64,000 nt of DNA from an uncultured Spirochaetales bacterium (GCA_949299185.1 CASFZR010000007.1:1-64000), one strand, 5' to 3'; positions 16,908-25,818 are shown, numbered from the stretch's first letter. Notes: generated by a model from the letters alone, not told the origin. Numbers and translations are program-made.

Positions 16908-17885
16908 TCAGGCCCTGCCCTTGGCCCCTGCCTGCTGCTGCTTGCGATAGCGTAGCGGGGAGATGTCGTTCTGCTCCTTGAAGGCGCGGTCGAAGGTCTT
17001 TACGTTCCGGAACCCAACCCTCGTGGCTATCTCCGCGATGCTCATGGATGTGGAGGAGAGCAGGTACATCGCCCTCATGACCCTGTAGGACGTGAGGTAA
17101 TCATAGAAGGTGATGCCGGTGAACGACTTGAAGACATGGGAGAAATAGGTGGGAACATAGCCGACCGCGGAGGCGACCATGCCAAGCGTGACCCTGTCGC
17201 TGTAATGCTCGCCGATGAAGGTAAAGACCTTCTCCATCTTCGCATCGGCCTTGCGGCTGGGACGCACGACAGGATTCTCGGAAGGAGGATTGATCCTCTC
17301 ATCGCCGAAGAGGCAGAGGATGAAGAATATGCCGGAGCGCACGCGCACCTCATAGTCATAGCCCCGCTCATCGTCGGCCCTGAGGATGAATGCCATGATG
17401 TTCCTCAGGAACGCCTTGCCCTCGCCCTTCCATCCTAGCGTCGTCTTATCGAGGATATCAAAGCGCTCCTGAAGATCCCTCTTTACGGCATGGGATCCGG
17501 GCGTGCCATCCAGGATGTCTATAGAGAAGATTATGTTGACCCTGTTCGTTCCGTTACCAGGGAATATGAGATGCCTATCGCCTGAATTGAAGAGGATGCC
17601 ATCCCCGGCAAGAAGCGTTACCTTCTCTCCGTTGATGAACACGTCCTGCTCCCCTGATAGGACATACATCAGCTCCAGCTCGCTATGCCAATGCATAGGT
17701 ATGGTCCTATCCTCCTGCTTGCGGATCACTACGAACCGAGCCTCGTTCCCCGATGCCGAATCATACATGAAAGGTGCTACCATCTCCCACATCCTTTCCG
17801 GACTACCCCACGTAACCCCCGGACGAGAGAATCCTAAGCGGAAAAAGAGGGAATTTTCAAGTAATTTATCGGAATTAGATGACAA
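16908..17885 (-). CDS. AraC-family transcriptional regulator with cupin domain
   Basis: 325 residues as an open frame. The N-terminal cupin ligand domain (HWHSELELMYVLSGEQDVFINGE, followed by GDGILFNSGDRHLI) is joined to a C-terminal pair of AraC helix-turn-helix motifs (about residues 215-315, ending VGFRNVKTFDRAFKEQNDISPLRYRK). The ATG at 17786 (MVAPFMYD) is better placed behind AAGGA and removes a poorly conserved N-terminus. It follows the maturase gene by 8 nt in the same direction, so it probably senses a small molecule linked to this group. Confidence 0.88.
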   Translation of the reverse strand: MSSNSDKLLENSLFFRLGFSRPGVTWGSPERMWEMVAPFMYDSASGNEARFVVIRKQEDRTIPMHWHSELELMYVLSGEQDVFINGEKVTLLAGDGILFNSGDRHLIFPGNGTNRVNIIFSIDILDGTPGSHAVKRDLQERFDILDKTTLGWKGEGKAFLRNIMAFILRADDERGYDYEVRVRSGIFFILCLFGDERINPPSENPVVRPSRKADAKMEKVFTFIGEHYSDRVTLGMVASAVGYVPTYFSHVFKSFTGITFYDYLTSYRVMRAMYLLSSTSMSIAEIATRVGFRNVKTFDRAFKEQNDISPLRYRKQQQAGAKGRA

Positions 17886-17893
17886 AATGTGCG

Positions 17894-19021
17894 TTAATTC
17901 TGCGGTTTTATACCCCTGGCCCGTATCTCAGCCCCAGCCATGACCTCAAGATAAGGCCTTGCAGAGGCAAGGAAGGACCTGTATGCGGGACAGAGATAAG
18001 AGAGCCTGAGAGCGCCCGTGGAGAAATCCTCCCGGTCACGGCGGCAGCCTCCGCGGCAGAGCATGAAGACAGGACATTCTGAACATTCAGGCTCGATCCG
18101 CAGCGACTTCTCCCGGAAGCCTATCTCCTCGCGCTTCCTGCCGATATCCTCAAGGCTGTCGCTGTTCATGTTCCCCAGCAGATAGCCATCGAGAACATAG
18201 AAATCACAGGGGAAGACGCTGCCATCGGCCTCCACGACATAGTTATCAGGGCAGAAGCCGAGAAGGCCGCAGGACTCAGGACGCATCCCCATCATCATCG
18301 TCACGAGGTTATCGAAATAGCGGACAGAGACATAATCACCGCGCTCCCAGTCACGGTAATAGAGGGCGAAGACATCGTTGAGGAACGATAGATACGCCTC
18401 AGGCGTAAGCGAGTACTCCTCGCTCCCCCGCTCCGAGGCCATCGGGTCTATGCACGGTATGTACTGCTGATAGCGCGCGCCATTGCGCTTTAGGAACTGA
18501 TAGATCTCACGGCCCCTGAGAGCCGCTGCCCTGGTAAGCGTCACCAGCACGTTGAAGTCAACGCCGCTGGACGAGAGGATCTGGAAGGAGGAGAAGACGC
18601 GGCGGAACGTGCCTTTATCACGGCCATCGACACGGTACGCGTCATGCATCGCCTTGTCCCCGTCCATCGAGAGCCCGACAAGGTAGCCATGCTCCTTGAA
18701 GAACGACGCCCACTCCCTGTCTATGATGAAGCCGTTTGTCTGTATCGCGAAATGGACGCTCTTGCCCTTCCCTTCGGCATACTCGGTGAACGAGCGGAAG
18801 AAATCAAGGCCGCGTACCGTAGGCTCTCCTCCCTGGAAGGCATATGTGACATCATCGAATGAGGCTGTCGTCTTATCGATCAGGGCATGGGCCGTGTCCA
18901 GGCTCATCATCCCGTAGTCCTTGTATTCCCTATTCTCTGCCTCATCCTGATAGAAGCAGTAACGGCACCTCATATTGCACCTGCCAGATGCAGGCTTGAT
19001 GAGAATAGTAGCAGCTTTCAT
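17894..19021 (-). CDS. radical SAM/SPASM anaerobic sulfatase-maturase-like enzyme
   Basis: 375 residues. The radical SAM motif CNMRCRYCFY (about residues 17-26) is followed by the family-typical FQGGEPT. A C-terminal SPASM region has CGLLGFCPDN..., then CSECPVFMLCRGGC, enough cysteines for two auxiliary [4Fe-4S] clusters. Relatives convert a Cys or Ser of sulfatases to formylglycine in anaerobes, or modify peptides. No sulfatase and no obvious small precursor peptide is present nearby, so the substrate is unknown. It is co-directional with an AraC gene downstream and a YczE-like membrane gene upstream. Confidence 0.85.
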   Translation of the reverse strand: MKAATILIKPASGRCNMRCRYCFYQDEAENREYKDYGMMSLDTAHALIDKTTASFDDVTYAFQGGEPTVRGLDFFRSFTEYAEGKGKSVHFAIQTNGFIIDREWASFFKEHGYLVGLSMDGDKAMHDAYRVDGRDKGTFRRVFSSFQILSSSGVDFNVLVTLTRAAALRGREIYQFLKRNGARYQQYIPCIDPMASERGSEEYSLTPEAYLSFLNDVFALYYRDWERGDYVSVRYFDNLVTMMMGMRPESCGLLGFCPDNYVVEADGSVFPCDFYVLDGYLLGNMNSDSLEDIGRKREEIGFREKSLRIEPECSECPVFMLCRGGCRRDREDFSTGALRLSYLCPAYRSFLASARPYLEVMAGAEIRARGIKPQN

Positions 19022-19048
19022 GAATACAGGAATAGCAGAGAAGCGGCC

Positions 19049-19711
19049 TTACTGCAATGAGAAGAATCGCTCCCGTACTGGCCGGAGCGCCCTATTGAGG
19101 ATCCTCGCGACCGTTCCGACGAGAAGCGCGGCGGCAAGCGTTCCTTCCCTCACGCCGCCAAGGCTATGCAGCAGAGGAGCCGAAAGGGCCAGGGACAGCA
19201 CGACCAGCGACAGGTCCACAGAGACCTTTATCGTGCCGAAGCGCCTCCCGGAAACCTGGGAGATCGCAAGGGAGAGCCCCTCCGCCGCAAGCGGAACCGT
19301 GGATGACAGCACCTCCAGGCTGACTCCGGTGCCGACAAGCACGATACCAAGCAGGCAGTATAGCCACGAGGATACATAACCGGAGGGAGCCAGGATGCCG
19401 ATGAACGATGAGACGAAGTCGATCAGGATGCCGAACACGGATGACACCACGACCTGCAATAGCTGCACAGGGTGGAAGCGTCGCCTGAGTATGATGACCT
19501 GAAGGAGGACCATGAGGGCATTGACGAGTATCGTGGCGCTGCCGACGGTAAGCGGCGTGAGGAGGCTGAGGGTATAGGGAAGGCTGGAGATCGGAGAAGT
19601 TCCTAGTCCTGCGATTATAGAGAATGAGACACCCATGGCCATTATCCAAAGGCCCGCTACCATGACGATGATACGCCTCACGATATGGGCGCCTGCGCTC
19701 TTTCCGTACAT
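19049..19711 (-). CDS. YczE/YitT-like membrane protein (copy 2)
   Basis: 220 residues with about five hydrophobic segments, starting YGKSAGAHIVRRIIVMVAGLWIMAMGVSFSIIAGLGTSPI. It aligns by eye with the protein at 16160-16849 over the first two helices and the GLGxSPI loop. The ATG at 19711 sits 7 nt after AAGAGGT. It is the first gene of the four-gene leftward group (membrane protein, maturase, AraC, membrane protein). Function unknown. Confidence 0.78.
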   Translation of the reverse strand: MYGKSAGAHIVRRIIVMVAGLWIMAMGVSFSIIAGLGTSPISSLPYTLSLLTPLTVGSATILVNALMVLLQVIILRRRFHPVQLLQVVVSSVFGILIDFVSSFIGILAPSGYVSSWLYCLLGIVLVGTGVSLEVLSSTVPLAAEGLSLAISQVSGRRFGTIKVSVDLSLVVLSLALSAPLLHSLGGVREGTLAAALLVGTVARILNRALRPVRERFFSLQ

Positions 19712-19797
19712 AAACATACCTCTTGATCAATAATGCTTTACCGCAGATAAGGAAGAGAGACAACCCTCTGCCGATCAAGATGAGAAAGAATCATGGC

Positions 19798-20295
19798 TCA
19801 TAGCGCCTTCCTGCATACGGGAATCCAGATCTCGCTCCGAAACAAGGGAAGAGAGGTATCCTCATCGAGGTTGCGGAGCATCTCCGGCCCTTCTGCAAGA
19901 TCATACCCTGATTCAGGCAGCCATACGGCATAGATATCTGCCCAGGCCTGCTGCAACGCCTCCGGATACCTTCCAGCCGCGCTGAAGACGGCCCAGTCAT
20001 AGGCAGGGACATCGAGAAGATCGAAGCCAGGGGAGGAGCAAGCAGCGGCAGCGGCCACCCCGACATACTGATCAAGGAGGCTTCCCTCCCTGACCCTGTC
20101 CTCAAATGCCGTGGAGATGCTGAGTATCCCATGGGGCTCTTCGGTGCCGAGCGCTTCAAGCTCAAGCCGGACGGAAGGAGTAAGGCGCTCCATAAGCCCA
20201 TCTATCTGAGGGTTCTCCCCATCGAACTGCAGAGAGATCCTCTTCCTGAACCCGATTATCCTGAACGCGTCCTTGTGCACGATCCTGTATTCCAT
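19798..20295 (-). CDS. GyrI-like effector-binding domain protein
   Basis: 165 residues from the ATG at 20295, which has GGGGAGG upstream; the longer frame adds 24 unrelated residues. The sequence MEYRIVHKDAFRIIGFRKRI and the C-terminal half (YDWAVFSAAGRYPEALQQAWADIYAVWLPESGYD) match the AraC effector-binding/GyrI-like fold, which binds small hydrophobic molecules. No DNA-binding domain is attached, so it is a stand-alone ligand binder. Confidence 0.85.
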   Translation of the reverse strand: MEYRIVHKDAFRIIGFRKRISLQFDGENPQIDGLMERLTPSVRLELEALGTEEPHGILSISTAFEDRVREGSLLDQYVGVAAAAACSSPGFDLLDVPAYDWAVFSAAGRYPEALQQAWADIYAVWLPESGYDLAEGPEMLRNLDEDTSLPLFRSEIWIPVCRKAL

Positions 20296-20388
20296 CTTCG
20301 CCTCCCCTGATCTCATGTTGTTATGATACCACATCAGTATCGAGAGAAAGCAGCGGCCGGTCTTCACACCTCAGTGAGAAATTAACAT

Positions 20389-20776
20389 CTACCTCAGAGG
20401 AACAGCCTCCCGCCCTCCGACTATGAACGTTATGTTCTCGTAGTAATCCTCTGGCTTGATGTTAATTCATATTCGAATTGTCCTAGGATATATACACAGT
20501 AATCCAACCCCCATAAACCCAAGCGGGCTGTCCACGCCCAAGCTAAGATATCGGCCCGAAATCAATAATTCGGAAGAGCTAAACTCTCTTCTACCTATTT
20601 CATTCCGTACGCCCAGGAAGTATCCCCTGATGCGTACCTCCGCCTGTAATCCCTGACGGTATAAGTATTGAGTCCGGTTATGCTCGCCGTCCTCTTGTAC
20701 CCGTTGCCTTTCTCGAACAGCTCAAGGCACTATCGCTTATGAAACCCTTAGGCATCAGGCTATCGGACGTCATCAT
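20389..20776 (-). pseudogene. decayed IS3-type orfA and neighbouring coding remnant
   Basis: From the ATG at 20776 the minus strand reads MPKGFISD, then, after a small indel, CLELFEKGNGYKRTASITGLNTYTVRDYRRRYASGDTSW before a stop at 20595. This is the N-terminal helix-turn-helix of IS3-family OrfA-like proteins. A second in-frame remnant (IKPEDYYENITFIVGG..., 20460 to a stop at 20389) I cannot assign. Between them no continuous frame exists. The pieces suggest an old, broken insertion beside the toxin locus. Confidence 0.5.
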
Positions 20777-20832
20777 CTGAATCATCTAGGCATGGTATCC
20801 TCAGATCGAGAAGGCTTCACGATAAGGAGGCT

Positions 20833-20860
20833 TTGAACTTAAATCAAATCATGGTATAGT
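20833..20860 (+). promoter_or_regulatory. promoter of the antisense RNA
   Basis: TTGAAC (20833-20838), a 16-bp spacer and TATAGT (20855-20860). The predicted start is about 20867, just before GGCACTGCC. Confidence 0.5.
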
Positions 20861-20866
20861 ATCTAT

Positions 20867-20950
20867 AGAGAGGCACTGCCGATAGACGGCTGGCCCGACA
20901 GTTTTAGCTAATATGCCGCATCAGTCTGGACCACTGGGCGGCTATTTTCG
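20867..20950 (+). ncRNA. candidate antisense RNA of a type I toxin locus
   Basis: About 84 nt from the predicted start to the T-run of a hairpin (GCCGC 20915-20919 with GCGGC 20938-20942, plus an inner CAGT/ACTG pairing, then TATTTT). It converges with the toxin mRNA and overlaps its stop codon and 3' region. It contains GGCACTGCC (20872-20880) and CGGCTGGC (20887-20894), both also present in the 5' part of the toxin mRNA. Confidence 0.5.
20915..20948. terminator. bidirectional terminator shared by toxin mRNA and antisense RNA
   Basis: The hairpin GCCGC...GCGGC is followed by TATTTT on the plus strand. Leftward it also ends the toxin message, with an AT-rich tail. Convergent RNAs sharing a terminator are typical of Fst/TxpA-like type I loci. 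Confidence 0.55.
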
Positions 20951-21013
20951 TGAACAGGCAATCAGCAATCCGATAACCGTGAATACGATCATCAGCGTCT
21001 CATAGGTGTTCAT
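20942..21013 (-). CDS. 23-residue holin-like toxin peptide (type I TA candidate)
   Basis: It reads MNTYETLMIVFTVIGLLIACSRK: a short polar start, one transmembrane helix and a basic tail. This matches the putative holin-like / TxpA-Fst-like toxins well known from Firmicutes (M-x-TYE-x-L-x-x-M). A very strong Shine-Dalgarno (GGAGGAGGTG) lies 6 nt before the ATG. A TATCAT box (21100-21105) would start the mRNA at about 21093, at the GGCACTGCC copy (21085-21093, complement). It probably inserts into the inner membrane when freed from the antisense RNA. It is below normal gene-calling size. Confidence 0.65.
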   Translation of the reverse strand: MNTYETLMIVFTVIGLLIACSRK

Positions 21014-21235
21014 GGCATCATCACCTCCTCCCAGCCGGAGATTCCGGGCCGTGTCCGAAGCGATGCCAGCCGCCTACCATCAATGGCAGTGCCATAGGCA
21101 TGATAGCATGAGATACAAGGCAATGAATAGTATCTTATAAGTGAACTTAAAGCTTTGATCTACTTACTATATAAGTATATTATTTCTTAAGAAGAAGTAA
21201 TCTGATGGTATACAACCCTATCGAGATAAATAATG

Positions 21236-21253
21236 GCCGGGTCTCCCCGGCCG
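21236..21253 (-). terminator. terminator after the anti-sigma gene
   Basis: On the minus strand GGCCGGG, the tetraloop GAGA and CCCGGCC are followed by ATTATTTAT. It lies 22 bp past the anti-sigma stop. Confidence 0.7.
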
Positions 21254-21274
21254 GTCTCTCTCAAAAGCGATATC

Positions 21275-21823
21275 TCACTCGGCTGTTGCCGGTCCGATCT
21301 GATCAAGCGGCTGCAGTCCCTTCAGCGAGATATCCACATTGTAGCCCTTCTGATCGAGGTAATGCAGTATCTCCTCAAGGGTGAAGTTGTCGAGGCTGGC
21401 CTCATCAGCGACGTAATGAACATTGCTGCTATCAGCCTGCACCGCGAATGACGGGAGTATGCTTCCAGTCTGCTCCTGGGACGTGCCGAAGAACATGAAG
21501 CCTCCGATGAAGATGAACACCACGGCAGCGGCGGCGGTCACCAGCGACGGCATCGACACCTCGAAGCGACGGCGTATGAAGCCGACCTTCCGCTTTCCCT
21601 GGAAGTACTTTCTGTCAAGCATCTCCTCGATATCAGCCTTCTTCCTATCAAGCATCTCCGCCGGATAATCGCTCCTGCGGATCCTCTCGCCAATGGCCCT
21701 CATATCCTCAAGGTGCTTGCGACACGCAGGACAATGCTCGAGGTGTTCCTCTACCTGCGTCCTATATGGTTCCTGCAGCTCTCCATCAAGGTAGGCTGAC
21801 AGCATCTGGGCATCAATACACAT
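21275..21823 (-). CDS. anti-sigma factor with zinc-finger (ZAS) domain
   Basis: 182 residues. An N-terminal HxxxCxxC motif (HLEHCPACRKH, about residues 27-37) is followed by a single transmembrane helix (about residues 95-115) and a C-terminal part of about 65 residues on the outer side. The layout is that of RsiW/ChrR-type membrane anti-sigma factors that hold an ECF sigma factor until a signal triggers release. It overlaps the sigma gene by 11 bp. Confidence 0.88.
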   Translation of the reverse strand: MCIDAQMLSAYLDGELQEPYRTQVEEHLEHCPACRKHLEDMRAIGERIRRSDYPAEMLDRKKADIEEMLDRKYFQGKRKVGFIRRRFEVSMPSLVTAAAAVVFIFIGGFMFFGTSQEQTGSILPSFAVQADSSNVHYVADEASLDNFTLEEILHYLDQKGYNVDISLKGLQPLDQIGPATAE

Positions 21824-22346
21824 CCCGTTCCTCCGAACCGAGGGCCTCCTCGAGCTTCTTCCTGGCCCGGAACACCCTCACCTTAACATTCGTCTCGGAG
21901 ATGCCAAGCACCTTGGCGATGGACTTATAGTCCAGCCCCGAGTACTCCCTCAGCTGGATAACCATCCTGAGGTTCTCAGGCAGGGATTCAATGGCCGCCC
22001 TGACTTCCCGCCTGTTCTCCGCGTCTATGACTTCCTTCGCGCCATCGCGCTCATCGATGGTAGCAAAAGGCATCCTCTTCACCTTCTCCACCATCTCGCT
22101 CTCGCGCTTATTGCGTCTCACGTGGTTCAGCGCGAGATTCTTCGCAACACGAAGGAGCCAGTACTTCGCATCATCCTCGCTCGGGAAGGTCATGTTCTTC
22201 ACATAGAACCTCTCGAACGCTTCCTGCGTCAGATCCTCGGCAACCTCCAGATTGTACACGATATGCATTATCACCTGGACGAGCAGGCGGTAGTTCGCAT
22301 CGTATACAAGGCGGAAATCGTCGCGATCTGTACTTCTTATCTCCAT
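21813..22346 (-). CDS. ECF-type RNA polymerase sigma factor
   Basis: 177 residues with region 2 (about 10-80, including VAEDLTQEAFERFYVK and YWLLRVAKNLALNHVRRNKR) and region 4 (about 115-170, ESLPENLRMVIQLREYSGLDYKSIAKVLGISETNVKVRVFRARKKLEEAL). It lies 27 bp downstream of cysS in the same direction, but a separate promoter is likely. The target regulon is unknown. The anti-sigma partner follows. Confidence 0.93.
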   Translation of the reverse strand: MEIRSTDRDDFRLVYDANYRLLVQVIMHIVYNLEVAEDLTQEAFERFYVKNMTFPSEDDAKYWLLRVAKNLALNHVRRNKRESEMVEKVKRMPFATIDERDGAKEVIDAENRREVRAAIESLPENLRMVIQLREYSGLDYKSIAKVLGISETNVKVRVFRARKKLEEALGSEERDVY

Positions 22347-22373
22347 AATATCAACAATCCAGGACGAAGAAGG

Positions 22374-23774
22374 TTACACCCTCTTCTCAAGAACGGGTCC
22401 CTGAGGGGTATCCCGGACGATGAAGCCACGCTCAAGGAGGATATCGCGGATCTCATCAGCCCTGGCGAAATCCCTGGCCTTCTTAGCCGCGCTCCTCTCC
22501 TCGAGAAGCCTCTTCTCCTCCTCTCCTCCGACTGAGCCGGTACCAGAAGCCTCGATTCCATCAAGGCCGAGGCCGAGTATGCCATCCATATGATAGGCTG
22601 CCGCGAGCTTGTCCTGCGATGGGATATCATCCTTGAGCATCAGCCAGAGCTGCGAAAGCGCCTGAGGAGCCGAGAGATCATTCTCCATAGCCTCATCGAA
22701 CGCATCCATGTAGCCTCTAGCCTTCTCTCCAGGCTCCTTGGAAGCCTCTCCCTCAGCCTTCAGCTGAGCGATCTTATCGAAGAGGTTGCGACGCGCGGCA
22801 CGGGCGTGGTCAAGCGCCTCGAACGAGAACTTCAGCTGGCTCCTGTAATGCCCCGAAAGGCAGAAGTAGCGGTAATCAAGCGGATCATAGCCCTTCTCCT
22901 TAAGCACGGAGAGCGTCAGGAACTCACCCGAGGACTTGCTCATCTTGCCGCTGTCATTGAGAAGGAACTCACCATGGCACCAGTAGTTCACCCATACATG
23001 GCCGGTCGCCGCCTCAGACTGCGCGATCTCATTGGTATGATGCACAGGGATGGCGTCGATGCCACCGCAGTGGATATCGAAATGCTCACCTAGGTACTTC
23101 ATCGACATCGCGGAACACTCGATATGCCAGCCAGGATAGCCGCGACCCCATGGGGAGTCCCACATCATCGCCTGATCCTTGAACTTCGAGTTGGTGAACC
23201 ACAGCACGAAATCCTTTGGATTGCGCTTGTTAGAATCGATATCTATCCTCGCTCCGCTCTTCAGCTCATCCAGATCAAGCCTGGCAAGCTTGCCGTAGTC
23301 GTCGATCGAGTCGATCGAGAAGTAGACGTTGCCGCCAGCGGTATATGTATGGCCGCCCTCCTCAAGCCTCTTTATCAGGGCGATCATGTCAGCGATATGA
23401 TCGGTGGCCTTGCATACGATATCGGGCCTGATGATCCTCAGGTCCTTCTCATCGGAGAAGAACGCATCGGTATAGAACCTCGCGATATCCCAGACGCTCC
23501 GCCCGGATTCCCTCGCGCTCTTCTCCATCTTGTCCTCTCCGTCATCGCCATCCCCCGTCAGATGCCCGACATCGGTTATGTTCATGACGTGGCAGACCTT
23601 GAGGCCGGAACGCTCAAGCGTCCGGTGCAGAAGGTCCTCGAAGATATATGTCCTCAGATTGCCTATATGCGCATAGTTATATACGGTAGGACCGCAGCAG
23701 TACATCGAGGCCTTGCCTGGAACGATTGGTATGAATTCCTCGATGGTTCTCGACATTGTGTTATATAGCTTCAT
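22374..23774 (-). CDS. cysS: cysteinyl-tRNA synthetase
   Basis: 466 residues, the normal length. It has the HIGH motif in YNYAHIGNLRTYIFEDLL, KMSKS in SGKMSKSSGEFLTL, the zinc-binding Cys of MYCCGPTVYN and the WHIECSAMSMKYLGEHFDIHCGG segment. It charges tRNA-Cys. It is divergent from murB with a 40-75 bp gap. Confidence 0.96.
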   Translation of the reverse strand: MKLYNTMSRTIEEFIPIVPGKASMYCCGPTVYNYAHIGNLRTYIFEDLLHRTLERSGLKVCHVMNITDVGHLTGDGDDGEDKMEKSARESGRSVWDIARFYTDAFFSDEKDLRIIRPDIVCKATDHIADMIALIKRLEEGGHTYTAGGNVYFSIDSIDDYGKLARLDLDELKSGARIDIDSNKRNPKDFVLWFTNSKFKDQAMMWDSPWGRGYPGWHIECSAMSMKYLGEHFDIHCGGIDAIPVHHTNEIAQSEAATGHVWVNYWCHGEFLLNDSGKMSKSSGEFLTLSVLKEKGYDPLDYRYFCLSGHYRSQLKFSFEALDHARAARRNLFDKIAQLKAEGEASKEPGEKARGYMDAFDEAMENDLSAPQALSQLWLMLKDDIPSQDKLAAAYHMDGILGLGLDGIEASGTGSVGGEEEKRLLEERSAAKKARDFARADEIRDILLERGFIVRDTPQGPVLEKRV

Positions 23775-23849
23775 GCATGACTCCGTATTGCCTTATAATA
23801 CCAATATAGGCCGATGTTTCCAATAAGGAGGCCGGAAAAGGGGCAGAGC

Positions 23850-24758
23850 ATGGTAAGGATGAAGCCGAGGGAGGCAGAGATAATAGTCACGGAAGCCTTC
23901 AGCATGAGCGACCGCTCCTCGTTCCATACGGGGGGAAAGGCCGAGTACTATGCCGAGCCAAGGGACCTGGAGGAGACCAGGAGCGTGCTGGAGCTTGCCT
24001 ATAAGCGCTCCCTGCCCGTGACGATCATCGGCGGCGGCACGCATATACTCGTATCCGAGGAAGGGATCCCCGGCATCGTGCTTTCGACAAGGGGACTCAG
24101 GGGTATCTCGATAAAAGGAGACCTCCTCCTCGCGTCCCCCGGAGAGATGCTGGACATCATCATAAACATCGCCATAGAGCATAGCCTCATCGGGCTTGAG
24201 GAGATCGCAGGCATCCCCGGAACGATCGCAGGCGCGATAACCGTGAACGCCAATGCCAACGGCCGTTCGATATCCGACCTGTTCTTCTACGCCGACGTAC
24301 TCACTCCAGACGGGAGGATGCACCGCTATCCGAACTATCAGGATGCCTTCGGCTCCCAGTCCTCTGTGATAGGCCGCGGAGGGCTGGTGGTCATGGTGGC
24401 GCTCAACCTCATCCCCTCCAAGAGGACCGCGGAGGCAAGGATGCGCAAGGAGGAGTATGTGGAGAGGATGTTCATTCCCCCGTGCGCCCGCTTCTCCGGG
24501 GAGATCTTCCGCGATCCGGAAGGAATGAAGGCCGAGGATGCGCTGAGGAAAGCCGGTATGACCGGCTATCATGGACTCAGGGCTGAGTTCTCAGAATACC
24601 AGCCCAACTCCATCTTCACATACCCCGGCTGCACCTCCGATGAGATATACTCGCTGATCAGGATGGCTGAGAGGGAGGTGGAGGAGAAGACCGGCATCAG
24701 GCTTACCCGATCCATCACCCTGCTCGGGCCATTCAGAGATCAAGGGCTACGGCAATAG
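23850..24758 (+). CDS. murB: UDP-N-acetylenolpyruvoylglucosamine reductase
   Basis: An FAD enzyme of peptidoglycan precursor synthesis, about 302 residues from the ATG at 23850 (AAAAGGGG 6 nt upstream); an ATG at 23814 is also in frame. The FAD-binding PCMH region has IIGGGTHILVSEEGIPGIVL and EEIAGIPGTIAGAITVNANANGRSISDLF. The catalytic Ser segment is RFSGEIFRDPEG, followed by the substrate Glu region near EYQPNSIFTYPGCTSDE. It is rather divergent from model MurB proteins. The last 26 bp overlap the convergent neighbour. Confidence 0.85.
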   Translation: MVRMKPREAEIIVTEAFSMSDRSSFHTGGKAEYYAEPRDLEETRSVLELAYKRSLPVTIIGGGTHILVSEEGIPGIVLSTRGLRGISIKGDLLLASPGEMLDIIINIAIEHSLIGLEEIAGIPGTIAGAITVNANANGRSISDLFFYADVLTPDGRMHRYPNYQDAFGSQSSVIGRGGLVVMVALNLIPSKRTAEARMRKEEYVERMFIPPCARFSGEIFRDPEGMKAEDALRKAGMTGYHGLRAEFSEYQPNSIFTYPGCTSDEIYSLIRMAEREVEEKTGIRLTRSITLLGPFRDQGLRQ

Positions 24759-25752
24759 AGAACGAGCTATCGGAGGAGAGGCGCAGGAGAAGGCGGGAGT
24801 GTTCCGTCTCAAGCTCCCTCTCCAGCTCCACATATCCCCTGCCCTCATCGAACCCCGCCTCTATGCCGCCATAGCGGAATAGCGCGATGAGGCCATGATC
24901 GCTATCATACCCTAGCTCGATGAAGTCATAGCGTATGGTGAACCTGTCACGCTTGTGGCTGCGTCCGCGACGGGAGAAGGAATACTCCATCGCGGAATAG
25001 ATGATGACACCGTGGATATCGAGACGGGAACGCAGCTCCGCCTCATACGGAAGGTAATCCTCAGAGAATACCGGGGCCTCCCCTATACGCAGCTCGAATT
25101 CAGATATGAATCCTTCCTCTCTTATAGTTCCGTTTACGCTATATAAGAATCGTTGCGAATCATCATATAATAGCTGAGGGCCCCCTGCCGCGACGGAGAG
25201 GGAATAGCCGTTCCAGGCCGCGGAAAGGGAGAGGAAGCCATCGAACCCCAGATGTTCGGCGAAGGAAGCGATACCGAGCGCGTTGAAGGCGCCTACCTCT
25301 ACGGAAGCCGCCCAGTATAGCGTCTCACGCTCCTCCTGCCTCCATTGATGGATAAGAGGCCGGTCAGATGTGACATCTCCGGCATATAGCATCGCAATGG
25401 AGAAGGAGTCATAGGAAAGAGATGCGGCAAAGAGCGCCCTGTCATCAAGCGCCATGCCCACTGAGAGCGGCCCCAGATCCAGCACGGCTCCTGAGCGGCG
25501 GTCATCGGACCGGAACGGCAGGCACTCCAGCTCAAGCCCGTGTCTTCCGCCATGGGGTTCGGCTATGGTCCTTACCAGTCCCGACCTGTCGATCTGTCCG
25601 ACACGGAGGGGCCCGATATCCATGAAGAGATTGCCATCGGTCAGCGAGACGCGGAAGGAATCGCCGCGGATCTCCCTGAGGTCAGAGGAGGCATACGCGC
25701 CGCCGGCATGGAGCGGAAGCGTTACGATCAGCAGGATAATCAGCACCATCAT
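24733..25752 (-). CDS. secreted beta-rich protein of unknown function
   Basis: 339 residues. A signal peptide (MMVLIILLIVTLPLHAGGAYA, cleavage near AYA-SS) is followed by alternating hydrophobic and polar strands and many aromatic residues (SFSIAMLYAG, YSLSVAAGG, FTIRYDFIELGYDSDHGLIALFRYGGIEAGF). This suggests an outer-membrane beta-barrel or a periplasmic beta-protein. No family is recognised. A TATATA box lies 4 nt before the first ATG and 7 nt before the second, without a Shine-Dalgarno. Confidence 0.7.
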   Translation of the reverse strand: MMVLIILLIVTLPLHAGGAYASSDLREIRGDSFRVSLTDGNLFMDIGPLRVGQIDRSGLVRTIAEPHGGRHGLELECLPFRSDDRRSGAVLDLGPLSVGMALDDRALFAASLSYDSFSIAMLYAGDVTSDRPLIHQWRQEERETLYWAASVEVGAFNALGIASFAEHLGFDGFLSLSAAWNGYSLSVAAGGPQLLYDDSQRFLYSVNGTIREEGFISEFELRIGEAPVFSEDYLPYEAELRSRLDIHGVIIYSAMEYSFSRRGRSHKRDRFTIRYDFIELGYDSDHGLIALFRYGGIEAGFDEGRGYVELERELETEHSRLLLRLSSDSSFSIAVALDL

Positions 25753-25818
25753 GCCCTATATACGCCCCAGCCCCCGTTTTTTGCCAATTCCGGATATGTA
25801 CTTTTTTCGCTCCTTGCT

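Noticed and set aside
20456..20656. 66-codon plus-strand frame in the region before the toxin locus
   Set aside because: No Shine-Dalgarno or family; the opposite strand carries the insertion-sequence remnant.
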